In this document: piece by piece, positions 40,705 to 49,454 of the stretch | Layout of the letters: every line of letters starts with the position of its first letter | Position numbering within the stretch: the stretch's first letter is position 1 | NCBI RefSeq assembly: GCF_001730295.1 | Contig: NZ_MIKA01000023.1 | Span: 1-64,000, forward strand | DNA length: 64,000 nt | Origin: Enterococcus plantarum | GTDB taxonomy: Bacteria > Bacillota > Bacilli > Lactobacillales > Enterococcaceae | Direction: 5' to 3' | The notes under the pieces: generated by a model | The model's database searches: none | Told to the model about the DNA's origin: nothing | What the model saw: only the letters and a program-made list of their open reading frames with translations | Program-made: the position numbers and the translations under genes

Positions 40705-40770
40705 CACTTATAGACCAACATTTACGGTGTTGGGTAGAGACGATCATCCTTATTATGATCATATATAAGC
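40705..40770 (-). promoter_or_regulatory. guanine riboswitch (purine aptamer)
   Basis: Minus strand: P1 CTTATA/TATAAG encloses the purine core with CTACCCAACACCGTAAATGT and GTCTAT, close to the B. subtilis xpt aptamer (CTACCGGGCACCGTAAATGT). The specificity position within GTCTAT is C, so guanine/hypoxanthine rather than adenine is the ligand. It is followed by a transcription terminator, an OFF switch. Confidence 0.93.
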
Positions 40771-40781
40771 TTCTTGTTATT

Positions 40782-40809
40782 AGTATACAATAGTACAAAA
40801 CTCTGTAAA
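40782..40809 (-). promoter_or_regulatory. xpt-pbuX promoter
   Basis: Minus strand: TTTACA (40809-40804), 16-nt spacer, TATACT (40787-40782). The -35 lies inside the arm of the terminator of the gene upstream. Confidence 0.65.
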
Positions 40810-40852
40810 TTTCAATGAAAATAATTGTTTTTTCATTGAAATTTTACAGAGT
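40800..40852 (-). terminator. long hairpin, probable terminator of the NlpC/P60 gene
   Basis: Arms 40800-40821 and 40830-40852 are complementary over about 22 bp with one bulged T (ACTCTGTAAA at the outside). The minus strand ends in TTTTG. The stem is strikingly long for a terminator. Confidence 0.7.
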
Positions 40853-40903
40853 CACTTATTGTTTCTATGGATCGTTTTTATCTCTTTTTCAGTTGTTCCT
40901 TAT

Positions 40904-41962
40904 TTATTTTTTGATAAACGCAGGTTTTCCACCTGATGGTAATGCTGTATTTTTAGGAACTAATTTTATCTCGATTGCTTCTAAACGTTTTGCTAAGCCT
41001 TGTGTTCCAGCAGATTGACCATTTTTAGTCCACGCTTGCCATCCATAATCTTGAGAGTGAACGCGATACTGAACATCATATTTGGTAGCAGCCGCACCGC
41101 TTAATTTAATTTGAATTGCTTCTAACCTTTTTTTCTTACCAGTCGTTCCGCTTAATGCATTGTTCGACTTAAATCCTTGCCAGCCGATATCTTGAATATG
41201 AGTCTTATATTGAATATTTCCACTCACTGAAGGATCAAGCTTAACCTGTATTCCTTCTAGGCGTTTTGATTTACCCACTGAACCACTGGTTTGACCAGAT
41301 TGTACATAGTTTCCCCAACCAAAATCTTGGAGGTGAGTTCTGTAACTAACTAGATTCGCATTATTGTTGGTATTCTTTTTTATCACCCTAACAGCAAAAC
41401 TAGGCTTAAAATACGTAGTTGAATTAATCTTCACCACTTCTTTTTCATTTGGCGCATGGATATATTGACCATTCCCAATAGCAATTGCTACATGATAGGT
41501 ATTTCCTTTTGCTCCCCAAAAATAGAGATCTCCTGGTTCAGCCTGAGCAACACTGATTTGTTCTCCAGCTTTTTCTTGCGGTATCGTATAATCACCGATA
41601 TTTTTTCCAGTAACTTGTAAAAATACGTAACGAGTCAATCCTGAACAATCAAATACATTCGGTCCTTTTCCACCCCATGCATATGGTTTACCTAAATGTC
41701 TTTTAGCTTCAGAAACGACTTGATTTTTTTGAGTGGCTGAAAATACAACAGCACTTCTAGCTGCCGGTTCTTCTTGAATATTTTCTAAAGAAAAATCAGG
41801 CATTTCTTGAATCTGTTGAATCTGTTCAGGTGTAAATCCTGATTCAATTGCCGCTTGGTAGCTTTCTTCACTTACTGTTTCAGTCGCTTCGGTAGTACTA
41901 GCCATTCCAAAAATCGTAAAAAGTGTAACGGCCGCGCCAACCACGTAACAATATTTTTTCAT
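40904..41962 (-). CDS. secreted NlpC/P60 peptidoglycan hydrolase with three ChW repeats
   Basis: 352 residues. Signal peptide about 1-27. The NlpC/P60 domain (about 70-195) has nucleophile C106 (FDCSGL), H157 (TYHVAI) and H169 (YIHAP). Three ChW repeats (about 205-243, 250-288, 297-335) share H-x-Q-D-x-G-W and KRLEaIxIKL. ChW modules are known from clostridial and other surface proteins and probably bind the cell wall. It likely cuts gamma-D-Glu-diamino acid bonds in peptides of the wall. The ATG at 41962 is 10 nt after AGGAG; TTG one codon earlier is possible. Confidence 0.92.
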   Translation of the reverse strand: MKKYCYVVGAAVTLFTIFGMASTTEATETVSEESYQAAIESGFTPEQIQQIQEMPDFSLENIQEEPAARSAVVFSATQKNQVVSEAKRHLGKPYAWGGKGPNVFDCSGLTRYVFLQVTGKNIGDYTIPQEKAGEQISVAQAEPGDLYFWGAKGNTYHVAIAIGNGQYIHAPNEKEVVKINSTTYFKPSFAVRVIKKNTNNNANLVSYRTHLQDFGWGNYVQSGQTSGSVGKSKRLEGIQVKLDPSVSGNIQYKTHIQDIGWQGFKSNNALSGTTGKKKRLEAIQIKLSGAAATKYDVQYRVHSQDYGWQAWTKNGQSAGTQGLAKRLEAIEIKLVPKNTALPSGGKPAFIKK

Positions 41963-41992
41963 CAATTCCCAACTCCTAAACCATTTTCATCC

Positions 41993-42001
41993 ATCATAAC
42001 A
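41993..42001 (-). promoter_or_regulatory. extended -10 of the NlpC/P60 gene
   Basis: Minus strand TGTTATGAT about 30 nt upstream of the start. No clear -35. Confidence 0.4.
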
Positions 42002-42023
42002 TAAAATAAATTAAATTCACCTT

Positions 42024-42060
42024 GATAAAAACATTCTATTTATAATAGAATGTTTTTATC
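42024..42060 (-). terminator. perfect inverted repeat after the TIM-barrel gene
   Basis: 15-bp perfect stem GATAAAAACATTCTA (42024-42038) / TAGAATGTTTTTATC (42046-42060), loop of 7. It lies about 110 bp past the stop of the gene upstream. It probably terminates that transcript; an operator role for the NlpC gene is an alternative. Confidence 0.6.
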
Positions 42061-42167
42061 AATTAATCCTCAGCAATTACTGAAGGCAAATAAATAATCA
42101 ACGGCTAGATAAACGAAAATATGCCCTTGATTATCGTTTGTTACAGTAAAAATTTGCTCTGTATAGG

Positions 42168-42851
42168 TTAAACATCATTCTCTTTTTCTAAATGTCTATA
42201 TTTATTCATTTTTTGACTAAAAAGTTCACCGTTGCTAGGCGGTGTATATGTAATCGCATTGGCTCCAGCTTCAATCGTTTCTGTAATTGATTCATCTGTT
42301 GGCCCACCTGTTGCAATAATTGGTAATTCAGGGTATTTATCTCGGAAAAACTTAACCGTCTTAGCTGTATCTTTACCAGCACTGATATTGATCATCGTAA
42401 CCCCTGCTGCTATTTTTTCATCGATTGGTGTATGGATAGAAGTTACCGTGCTAACGACTGGAATATCAATAGCTTCACAAACCATTTCAACTGTTTCAAC
42501 TGGTGTTGGACCATTTAATACGACACCGATCGATCCTTGAGCTTCCGCGAACAAGCTCATGTAAGCCGAGCGTTGACCTTGAGTTAACCCACCGCCAACT
42601 CCTGAAAATACAGGAATATCCGCTGCTTCAATAATACTTTTTGTAATGGCTGGATGAGGTGTAAAAGGATATACAGCAATTACTGCATTTGCATCTGTAT
42701 TTCTAATTATTGCAATATCTGTCGTAAAAATAATTGACTTAATTTTTTTTCCAAAAATTCGGATTCCGCTCGCTTGCGCAATTACTTTCGGCACTTGAAC
42801 GATATCTTGTTTTAAAGGTGTTACAATTTCAGGCACCCATTTTTCATTCAT
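42168..42851 (-). CDS. predicted TIM-barrel protein of unknown function
   Basis: 227-residue cytoplasmic protein. Alternating strand/helix pattern with AVIAVYPFTPHP, IPVFSGVGGGLTQGQRSAYMS, GVVLNGPTPVET, GVTMINISAGKDTAKTVKFF and IIATGGPTDESITETIEAGANAITYTPP suggests a (beta/alpha)8 barrel with a C-terminal phosphate-binding site, like HisA/ThiG/aldolase-type barrels. I cannot assign a reaction. The start is ATG with AAGGGGAG. It lies 27 bp downstream of the GH73 gene. Confidence 0.7.
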   Translation of the reverse strand: MNEKWVPEIVTPLKQDIVQVPKVIAQASGIRIFGKKIKSIIFTTDIAIIRNTDANAVIAVYPFTPHPAITKSIIEAADIPVFSGVGGGLTQGQRSAYMSLFAEAQGSIGVVLNGPTPVETVEMVCEAIDIPVVSTVTSIHTPIDEKIAAGVTMINISAGKDTAKTVKFFRDKYPELPIIATGGPTDESITETIEAGANAITYTPPSNGELFSQKMNKYRHLEKENDV

Positions 42852-42878
42852 TTAATTTACTCCCCTTTACTTCATCTA

Positions 42879-43502
42879 TTAGTGATCATATTGATTAAGA
42901 TCGTAGCTTTCGATGACATGAATCACTTTATCTGCATATGTTGGATCTGTAGCATAACCAGCATCTTGTAAAGCTTGAGCCGCTTGTTTATAATTTTTTG
43001 CCAGAAGAACATGTTCGTATAAACGTGGATTCCATGTTACACCGTTAACAAATAGACGTGTATGATCATCCATTGACTCTTCCCACGTATCATACACTCT
43101 AAAATCCCCTTGGATAACGATCCATTCTTCATTGATATATTCACGTGTTTCAAGGTTGACTTTTTTTTGTTCCCCATAGGCCTTGATTCCAAATAAATTA
43201 TTATACTTTGAAGCAAGCGTACTCTGTCCCCAATTTGATTCTAATATCCCTTGCCCTATTATGATACTAGGTAACACACCATAAGATGCTTGTAATTCTT
43301 TTGCATAAGGACTGATTCTATCAATAAACTGCTCCTTTGTTACTTGCTCTTTTTGTTGAGCTGACTCTTCTTCTGTTTTCGAACTGTCTGACAATACATT
43401 GATTGAAAAGATAAACGCTACACCAACAATCAACAAACCCGCAAAAAGCATCGGTAAATTCGTTTTTCTCACTTTTTTCTTCTTATACCTTGGACTATTC
43501 AT
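42879..43502 (-). CDS. glucosaminidase (GH73), membrane-anchored
   Basis: 207 residues. A basic N-terminus (RYKKKKVRKT) and one TM (about 16-36) anchor an extracellular GH73 domain (about 55-205). Catalytic Glu is E88 in IIGQGILESNWGQS, followed by the conserved LFGIKAYG and the Tyr-containing YDTWEESMDDHTRLF. It should hydrolyse GlcNAc-MurNAc bonds in the wall, possibly in cell separation. No wall-binding repeats, unlike AtlA-type autolysins. Confidence 0.9.
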   Translation of the reverse strand: MNSPRYKKKKVRKTNLPMLFAGLLIVGVAFIFSINVLSDSSKTEEESAQQKEQVTKEQFIDRISPYAKELQASYGVLPSIIIGQGILESNWGQSTLASKYNNLFGIKAYGEQKKVNLETREYINEEWIVIQGDFRVYDTWEESMDDHTRLFVNGVTWNPRLYEHVLLAKNYKQAAQALQDAGYATDPTYADKVIHVIESYDLNQYDH

Positions 43503-43594
43503 ACATTCCCTACTTTGTTTTGTATTCGTTCCTGTACTAACTTTTTTTATTTAGGATAATAGCTGACTGATTATATCAGTTTTTCCCTAGACAA

Positions 43595-43795
43595 TCAATC
43601 AACTGCAGTTGTAGTCATAGTTGTCGATGTATTCGTTTGTTTTTCAGACGTGGTTGGCGTTGCCGTGGTGCTTGTTGTTTGTGTTTCCTCACTGCTCGTT
43701 TTTGTTTTTTCTTTTGGTGTTGAATGACCAAAAAGGACAAAAATCACAGCACCTAATACGATGATGACGGATAAGATTCCTAAAATTTGTTTCAC
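43595..43795 (-). CDS. small membrane protein with Thr/Ser-rich tail
   Basis: 66 residues: one TM (about 4-24, ILGILSVIIVLGAVIFVLFG) and a low-complexity Thr/Ser/Glu tail that should face outside. The start is GTG at 43795, 7 nt after AAGGGAG. No family recognised. It lies between the GH73 and HTH-like genes on the same strand, so may be co-transcribed. Confidence 0.65.
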   Translation of the reverse strand: MKQILGILSVIIVLGAVIFVLFGHSTPKEKTKTSSEETQTTSTTATPTTSEKQTNTSTTMTTTAVD

Positions 43796-43815
43796 AAAAA
43801 AACTCCCTTACTTAC

Positions 43816-44337
43816 TTATTCACCAACGTAAGTACCCATCAAATTTTCATTTACCCAATCTAGTAATTCTACTTTTGATTCTTTTAATTGACCTTGTAGA
43901 GTTGCCGGCAATCTGAACGTGACAATATCATCAAACCCCCACTCATCATAAGAAACCGTTACTTTTAGATCAATAAATGCCTGTTCTTTTTCGTCGCGGT
44001 TTGCTTTTGACGGTATCAATTCAGCAACACCTGCTCCTGATTGTAACCATTTTTTAGCGATTATTGTTTTTAGGCGTTTGTATTCTGAAATGGCTATGTT
44101 TCTTTTTTCTGGAAATAGAATGGTTTGACGTAATATTTTTTGTGTCAGCATCCATTCGTAATCAGAAAATAAGTTTTTTATTTTTTGCATCTCTTCACTT
44201 GTTAAATTAATTCTACCTTTTTTCCAATTTGTCCAATTTTCTTCTGTAATTTGGAGATAGTCAGTATAGAAGTGCTCTTCCGTTTCAAATTGTTCTATAA
44301 TTGCATCGATAAGAATATCTATATACATTTGGTGCAT
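43816..44337 (-). CDS. hypothetical protein with HTH-like N-terminus
   Basis: 173 residues, no TM. The segment EHFYTDYLQITEENWTNWKK followed by INLTSEEMQKIKNLF looks like a Cro/CI-type helix-turn-helix. The C-terminal part (ISYDEWGFDDIVTFRLPATL, read as VSYDEWGFDD...) is acidic and of unknown fold. The start is the ATG at 44337, with GGAGG 9 nt upstream; the 29-residue upstream extension lacks a ribosome site. A DNA-binding role is an inference only. Confidence 0.65.
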   Translation of the reverse strand: MHQMYIDILIDAIIEQFETEEHFYTDYLQITEENWTNWKKGRINLTSEEMQKIKNLFSDYEWMLTQKILRQTILFPEKRNIAISEYKRLKTIIAKKWLQSGAGVAELIPSKANRDEKEQAFIDLKVTVSYDEWGFDDIVTFRLPATLQGQLKESKVELLDWVNENLMGTYVGE

Positions 44338-44499
44338 GACTTTCGCCTCCTTCTCCCATTTTACTGAAATTAGTAAAAAAATGCATCTTTTTGAATCATT
44401 TATTTCTGTATTTTTAAGAAACACGCCACTTGTTTCTATAAATAATAAGACAATTCAACATATCTGTCCAAAATAATCCATTATTTTTCATTTCTCATG
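44338..44499. other. intergenic stretch, divergent
   Basis: Region between the HTH-like gene and the promoter of the Gfo/Idh/MocA gene. AT-rich. I see no clear operator or RNA in it. Confidence 0.4.
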
Positions 44500-44505
44500 T
44501 ATAAT
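44500..44505 (+). promoter_or_regulatory. promoter (-10) of the structured leader / oxidoreductase gene
   Basis: TATAAT preceded by ATG. A weak TCCATT sits 17 nt upstream as -35. Transcription should start near 44512, leaving a leader of about 170 nt. Confidence 0.5.
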
Positions 44506-44511
44506 AAAAAT

Positions 44512-44640
44512 AGAGCTTTTTAATTACTTAATGCGTCAGAAAAAGTGCAGAAGCTCTTTCAACTTTTGTTATTATTGAGTTATGTGGGCTGTTTTCTTAA
44601 AGCCGTAAGAGTTTCTCACTCTTGATTTTTTCTTTTATAG
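44512..44640 (+). ncRNA. candidate structured leader RNA or small RNA with terminator
   Basis: Three stems can be drawn: AGAGCTT (44512-44518) / AAGCTCT (44551-44557) closing a 32-nt loop; GGCT / AGCC around 44588-44605; and AAGAGT / ACTCTT (about 44607-44623) followed by GATTTTTTCTTTT, an intrinsic terminator. The gene's ribosome site comes about 30 nt after this terminator. It does not match any riboswitch class I can recognise by eye. It is either a regulatory leader of the oxidoreductase gene or an independent small RNA. Confidence 0.45.
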
Positions 44641-44682
44641 AAATGATAACGCCCCACTGCTCTATTATTAAGGAGGATATAT

Positions 44683-45636
44683 ATGAAATACTACAATTGG
44701 GGAATCATCGGTCTTGGAGAAATTGCAACTAGTTTTACTAACAGCTTTCAACAAGAAAATAGTCAAATAACAGCCGTTGCTTCTAGAACATTAAGTAAAG
44801 CTGTAGCATTTGCAAACGAACACGATATCCCCAAAGCTTATGGTTCATTTGAAGCGTTGTTAGCCGATCAAGCGATCGATATCGTCTATATCGCCGTTCC
44901 CAATCGTCAACATATCGAACATATTTTAAAAGCTCTGGCAGCAGGTAAACATGTACTTTGTGAAAAAGCGATTACGATGAATAGCGCAGAACTAACGCAA
45001 GCTATGACGCTAGCTGAAGAAAAAGGCCTGATATTAGCTGAAGCAATGACTATTTTCAACATGCCCTTATACCAAAAATTACGTAGCCAAATCGACTCCA
45101 ATCGTTTTGGAAAATTAAAAATGATTCAAGCGCCTTTTGGTAGTTACAAAGAACCTGATCCGTCGAATCGATTCTTTAATCCTGATTTAGCTGGCGGCGC
45201 TTTATTGGATATTGGAACTTATGCGGTTTCTTTTGCTCGCTGGTTTTTTACTTCGCAACCCAAAGTTATTGCATCCGTTATGCAGCCATTCTCAACTGGT
45301 GTAGACGAACAATCAGCGACGATCTTACAAAACGATGTACAAGAAATGGCGACAGTTTCCTTAAGTTTCCAAGCAAAAATGCCCAAACAAGGAGTTGTCG
45401 CTTTTGAAGATGCTTATATTGTGATCAACGAGTATCCACGAGCAGATGAAGCAAAAATTTTCTTTAATGACGGAACTGTGGAAACAATTGTTTCTGGGGA
45501 CAGTACTCAAGCCTTAAACTACGAAATCACTAATATGATTAAAATGATCGAAGGAGAAATATCCAATCGTTCTCTCTTTTTAACAAAAGACGTTATCGAT
45601 CTTTTGGACCAAATGCAACAAAATTGGACTAATTAA
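44683..45636 (+). CDS. Gfo/Idh/MocA family oxidoreductase
   Basis: 317 residues. N-terminal Rossmann domain (1-120) with WGIIGLGEIATSF and IVYIAVPNRQH, then the family EKAITMNSAEL motif with catalytic Lys (CEKAI, usually CEKP). The C-terminal alpha/beta domain holds GGALLDIGTYAVSFARWFF with the Asp/Tyr active-site pair. NAD(P)-dependent dehydrogenase of a sugar, inositol or related diol; the substrate is not evident. The start is ATG with AAGGAGG. It stands alone on the plus strand. Confidence 0.9.
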   Translation: MKYYNWGIIGLGEIATSFTNSFQQENSQITAVASRTLSKAVAFANEHDIPKAYGSFEALLADQAIDIVYIAVPNRQHIEHILKALAAGKHVLCEKAITMNSAELTQAMTLAEEKGLILAEAMTIFNMPLYQKLRSQIDSNRFGKLKMIQAPFGSYKEPDPSNRFFNPDLAGGALLDIGTYAVSFARWFFTSQPKVIASVMQPFSTGVDEQSATILQNDVQEMATVSLSFQAKMPKQGVVAFEDAYIVINEYPRADEAKIFFNDGTVETIVSGDSTQALNYEITNMIKMIEGEISNRSLFLTKDVIDLLDQMQQNWTN

Positions 45637-45667
45637 ATAATGCCAGAAAAGTAGGTTTTTTAGTTAA

Positions 45668-45717
45668 AAAAAAGCTGAGTCAAAAAGGAATTACTGTCCT
45701 TTTGCCTCAGCTTTTTT
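45668..45717. terminator. bidirectional terminator, oxidoreductase / argS
   Basis: Arms 45668-45689 and 45697-45717 (AAAAAAGCTGAG / CTCAGCTTTTTT at the base, inner part imperfect) between convergent stops. Confidence 0.9.
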
Positions 45718-45722
45718 GCTCG

Positions 45723-47414
45723 TTACATTTCATTCGGCGCATGTAGACCAAGTAAGCGTAAATCTTCTTTAATAATCGTTGCCATCGCATACACTAACGC
45801 TAAACGCGCTTCTTTTTGCTCATCTTCAGCTAAAATTTTGACATGTGCATAGTATTTATTGAAGGCTTGAGCAACTTGGATCGCATGTTTTGCAATAACT
45901 GATGGTTCGTATTTTTCAGCAGCTTGCATGACAACTTCTGGGAATTTTTGCAATAGTTTCACAACTTCCCAGCTATCTTTATCATCTAAGGCATACTCTT
46001 TCGTCTCATCGATTGTGAAATCAGCTTTTCTTAAAATACTCATTGCACGTGCATGTGTATATTGTACATACGGACCTGTTTCACCTTCAAAACGAACAAC
46101 TTCTTCTAAAACAAAATCAAAGTTATTCAAACGATCATTTTTTAAATCGTGGAAAATAACAGAACCAATTCCAACTTGTCTCGCCACTTCTTCTCGATTC
46201 GGTAAATCAGGGTTTTTCTCCATAATTTGGTTATTCGCCAGTTCAACTGCTTCGTTCAACACTTCTTCAAGCAAAACGATTTTCCCTTTACGCGTTGATA
46301 GTTTTTTGCCACCTTGTGTAATCAAACCGAATGGTACGTGATGCATATCTTTGGACCAGTCAAATCCAAGCTCATTTAAAACAGCTTTTAATTGCTTGAA
46401 ATGATTGCTTTGTTCATTTCCGACAACATAAATCGCTTTGGCAAAATCATAATTACGTTTACGGTAAACAGCCGCCGCTAAATCACGTGTGATATAAAGC
46501 GTTGCACCGTCTGATTTTTTGATTAGCGCTGGATTTAGGTCATATGCAGATAAATCAACGATTTCAGCTCCTTCATTTTCTTGCAATAGATGTTTTTCTT
46601 CTAGCATTGTTACAATTTCGTCCATTTTATCGTTGTAGAAAGCTTCTCCGTTGTATGAATCAAAGGAAACTTCTAGCATTGCATAGATTTTGTCGAATTC
46701 TTTTAGTGATTCTGTACGGAACCATTTCCATAATTCAGTGGCTTCAGCATCGCCTTCTTCTAGTTTTTTAAACCAAGCGCGTGCTTCTTCTTCTAGTTCA
46801 GGTTGTGTTTCAGCTTCTTCATGAAATTGAACATACAGACGTAATAATTCAGTGATTGGCGCCGATTTGACTCCGTCTTCTGAACCCCATTTTTTATAAG
46901 CCACAATCAATTTACCGAATTGAGTGCCCCAATCCCCTAAGTGATTGATACGAATAGGTGTATAACCACTCTTTTCAAGAATAAACGCAATTGAATTCCC
47001 AATAACTGTTGAACGCAAATGCCCCATTGAAATTGGTTTCGCGATGTTAGGTGAAGACATATCGATTGGTACATTGCCTTTGTTACCGATCGAGCTATCT
47101 CCGTAGTGTCCTTTTTCTTTTGCAATTTGACCGATGATTGTTTGACTTACCATTTTTTTATTCATGAAAAAGTTCAGGTAAGGTCCAACCACTTCGATTT
47201 TTTCAAAGTCTGTTCCAGCAATTTTCTCAGCTAAATCAGCTGCAATTTGTTGCGGTGCTTTACGGTAGACTTTCGCCAATGAGAAAGCTGGAAACGCTAC
47301 ATCTCCGTGATCAACTGACTTAGGATTTTCCAATAATTGGGTAACGGTTTCTAATGATAAATCTTCTTTTACCACTTCATAAATGGCTTTTGCTACGATT
47401 TCTTTGTTATTCAT
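45723..47414 (-). CDS. argS: arginyl-tRNA synthetase
   Basis: Class I synthetase of 563 residues. N-terminal Add-1 domain, the HIGH-type signature [21 protein letters not shown] (variant motif usual for ArgRS), the KMSKS-equivalent [10 protein letters not shown], and C-terminal DALR anticodon-binding domain. The start is ATG with AGGAGG. It is controlled by the T-box leader about 240 nt upstream. Confidence 0.97.
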   Translation of the reverse strand: MNNKEIVAKAIYEVVKEDLSLETVTQLLENPKSVDHGDVAFPAFSLAKVYRKAPQQIAADLAEKIAGTDFEKIEVVGPYLNFFMNKKMVSQTIIGQIAKEKGHYGDSSIGNKGNVPIDMSSPNIAKPISMGHLRSTVIGNSIAFILEKSGYTPIRINHLGDWGTQFGKLIVAYKKWGSEDGVKSAPITELLRLYVQFHEEAETQPELEEEARAWFKKLEEGDAEATELWKWFRTESLKEFDKIYAMLEVSFDSYNGEAFYNDKMDEIVTMLEEKHLLQENEGAEIVDLSAYDLNPALIKKSDGATLYITRDLAAAVYRKRNYDFAKAIYVVGNEQSNHFKQLKAVLNELGFDWSKDMHHVPFGLITQGGKKLSTRKGKIVLLEEVLNEAVELANNQIMEKNPDLPNREEVARQVGIGSVIFHDLKNDRLNNFDFVLEEVVRFEGETGPYVQYTHARAMSILRKADFTIDETKEYALDDKDSWEVVKLLQKFPEVVMQAAEKYEPSVIAKHAIQVAQAFNKYYAHVKILAEDEQKEARLALVYAMATIIKEDLRLLGLHAPNEM

Positions 47415-47654
47415 AGTTATCCTCCTAATAGGTGATTTGTATTATTTATTCTAGCTGCATTATCATTGATTTTGAGAAATGGGTCCTACTTTTTTAAATC
47501 AAAGTGGATTGGTGATTCAATAGTTTACCAGAGTTAAACTTAGTGATTCATTTCTTAAAATATAAGCAAAGCAACCTGACTTTCTGACACATTATAAAAT
47601 GATTCTTTTCTACTTGATTTGCAACAACGATATCAAAACGAAGTGGCGTGATAA
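47415..47654 (-). other. long untranslated gap between T-box terminator and argS
   Basis: 240 bp with no supported gene. A TATAAT on the minus strand (47596-47591) could be a T-box-independent promoter, but no good -35 is seen. Unusually long for a T-box gene, where the start normally lies within a few tens of bases. Confidence 0.5.
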
Positions 47655-47896
47655 ACAAAAAAAATCCCTAGTGTTAAAAAACACCAGAGACGAGATTTTC
47701 CCGCGGTACCACTCTAATTGTTCGTCCTCTATAAAGACGAACCCACTTAATCTATTAACGGTAGATAGCCGTCTGCCTTGGCAGATTCTCAAAAGTGCGC
47801 TTCCTTCATTTGATTATTTTCGGCTTGCACCTTCCCGAAATCGCTTGAATAATAGCTAATGAAGTACTCTCTTTATCGATGAATCATTATTAAACT
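47655..47896 (-). promoter_or_regulatory. T-box leader, arginine-type specifier
   Basis: Minus strand, in order: AGAGAGTA at the stem I base, stem I arms TTCATT/AATGAA and TTATT/AATAA, a specifier-loop candidate GAAGCGCAC whose CGC (47799-47797) is an arginine codon followed by a purine, the T-box AATTAGAGTGGTACCGCGGG (47718-47699), then the terminator (about 47692-47663, TCTCTGGTGTT/AACACTAGGGA) and eight T residues. Uncharged tRNA-Arg should favour the antiterminator. A TGTTATAAT extended -10 (47910-47903) drives it. Confidence 0.92.
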
Positions 47897-47902
47897 TGGT
47901 TC

Positions 47903-47931
47903 ATTATAACAAATATTTTTCTCTATGCCTA
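47903..47931 (-). promoter_or_regulatory. promoter of the argS T-box transcript
   Basis: Minus strand: TAGGCA (47931-47926), 17-nt spacer, TATAAT (47908-47903) with TG extension. It starts only about 25 bp beyond the tsaD stop. Confidence 0.7.
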
Positions 47932-47954
47932 GTCTTGTCTGTTGATTTTAATGT

Positions 47955-48989
47955 TTAGATGGTCGTAAAGGATAAACTAGGATCCGCGTTTAAGTGGTAA
48001 TCAGCAAAATGAGCTTTTTCAGCTTCGACAAATGCAGCAGCACCAATCATCGCTGCATTGTCACCGCATAGTCTAAGTGGTGGCACGATAAATGTTACGC
48101 CTTGCAGTTCTTCCGTCACTTCTTTGCTTAATCGATCACGCAAGCCTATATTTGCGGCAACACCACCTGCCATAACTAATTGTTTGACAGGATATTCTTT
48201 GCAAGCTCGAATCGTTTTATCGGCTAAAACATCGATAACACTCGCTTGAAAACTTGCAGCTAAATCTTTTACTATCAATTCTTCATTGCGTTGTTCAGCA
48301 TTATGAACCGTATTGATAAATGAGCTTTTCAAACCACTAAAACTAAAATCATAATTGTCTTCTTTCATCATAGCTCGTGGAAAATGGCACGTATCTTCTC
48401 CAAGGTGGGCCAGTTCATCGATCTCTTTACCGCTTGGATAGGTTAGACCTAAAACTCTGCCGACTTTATCATATGCTTCACCTGCAGCATCATCTCTTGT
48501 TTCACCGATGATTTCAAAAGAACCTGTCTCTCTCATGTAAACTAATTCCGTATGACCACCACTCACTAATAATGCCATTAACGGAAACTGCAAAGGTTCT
48601 ACAAAATGAGCCGCATAAATATGCCCAGCCATATGATTGACTGGAATCAGCGGTAAATCATGTGCCCAAGCAAATGCCTTAGCAGCGGAGATACCGATTA
48701 ATAAAGCCCCTACCAAACCAGGACCATACGTAACGCCTACTGCACCTAAGTCATCTGGTTTTACATCTGCTTCAGCTAGAGCATCTTCAATACATAACGT
48801 AATTTCTTCTACATGATGACGACTCGCAACTTCTGGTACAACACCTCCAAAACGTTGATGGCTCTTCACTTGAGAAGCCACAACGTTAGATAAAATTGTA
48901 TCGCCATTTTCAATAACAGCAACACTGGTTTCGTCACAACTACTTTCAATAGCCAGTATCAATTTTCTTTTTTTATTTAAAAAAATCAT
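47955..48989 (-). CDS. tsaD: tRNA N6-threonylcarbamoyladenosine transferase TsaD
   Basis: Transfers the threonylcarbamoyl group to A37 of ANN-decoding tRNAs, with TsaB (and TsaE, not in this window). 344 residues. [18 protein letters not shown], the metal-binding [24 protein letters not shown], the ASKH nucleotide loop [13 protein letters not shown] and [14 protein letters not shown]. It overlaps the upstream acetyltransferase stop by ATGA. Essential in most bacteria. Confidence 0.96.
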   Translation of the reverse strand: MIFLNKKRKLILAIESSCDETSVAVIENGDTILSNVVASQVKSHQRFGGVVPEVASRHHVEEITLCIEDALAEADVKPDDLGAVGVTYGPGLVGALLIGISAAKAFAWAHDLPLIPVNHMAGHIYAAHFVEPLQFPLMALLVSGGHTELVYMRETGSFEIIGETRDDAAGEAYDKVGRVLGLTYPSGKEIDELAHLGEDTCHFPRAMMKEDNYDFSFSGLKSSFINTVHNAEQRNEELIVKDLAASFQASVIDVLADKTIRACKEYPVKQLVMAGGVAANIGLRDRLSKEVTEELQGVTFIVPPLRLCGDNAAMIGAAAFVEAEKAHFADYHLNADPSLSFTTI

Positions 48990-49450
48990 TGTTTCACTTC
49001 CTTAACAGTTAAACACATCACAATCCCGTCTTCTTGTGGATTACTATAATATTTTTTTCGACGATTGATCGCGTTGAATCCTTTTCTTTCATATAAATTT
49101 TGTGCATATACATTTGATGTTCGAACTTCTAAAAACACTTGACAAGCATCTTGTTCATTTACTCGTTGAATCAACTGATCAATCAATTGACTGCCATAAC
49201 CTTTTTGCTGACATTCCTTACGAATCACAACATGCGTAATTTCAACTTCATCTAATACTAAATGATAGCTGACAAAACCAATCCACTTGCCTTCTTTAAT
49301 TAAGACAAGATAGTGACTTGTTTCTTGTGCTAAATCAACGTCAAATTGTTTTTCTGTCCAGGGTGATCCATGGTCATATGAATGGTCACATATCCGCCAA
49401 AGTTTCTTAGCAGCCTGTCTTGTTGGCAACTCTTCTTTTGAATAATACAT
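48986..49450 (-). CDS. rimI: GNAT acetyltransferase, RimI-like (second copy)
   Basis: 154 residues. GNAT core with [22 protein letters not shown] (acetyl-CoA loop) and [21 protein letters not shown], the RimI hallmark. RimI acetylates the N-terminal Ala of S18 in E. coli. Lying directly before tsaD is the usual place for rimI. A weak ribosome site (GAAGAGTGAA) suggests coupling to the preceding gene. Confidence 0.85.
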   Translation of the reverse strand: MYYSKEELPTRQAAKKLWRICDHSYDHGSPWTEKQFDVDLAQETSHYLVLIKEGKWIGFVSYHLVLDEVEITHVVIRKECQQKGYGSQLIDQLIQRVNEQDACQVFLEVRTSNVYAQNLYERKGFNAINRRKKYYSNPQEDGIVMCLTVKEVKQ

Positions 49451-49454
49451 CGCT

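Noticed and set aside
40800-40852. Long inverted repeat considered as an insertion-sequence end or a second riboswitch
   Set aside because: It lies right after a gene end and has terminator character; no matching partner or transposase is near.
47610-47792. 60-codon frame on the minus strand before argS
   Set aside because: It coincides with the T-box core and terminator, an RNA structure.
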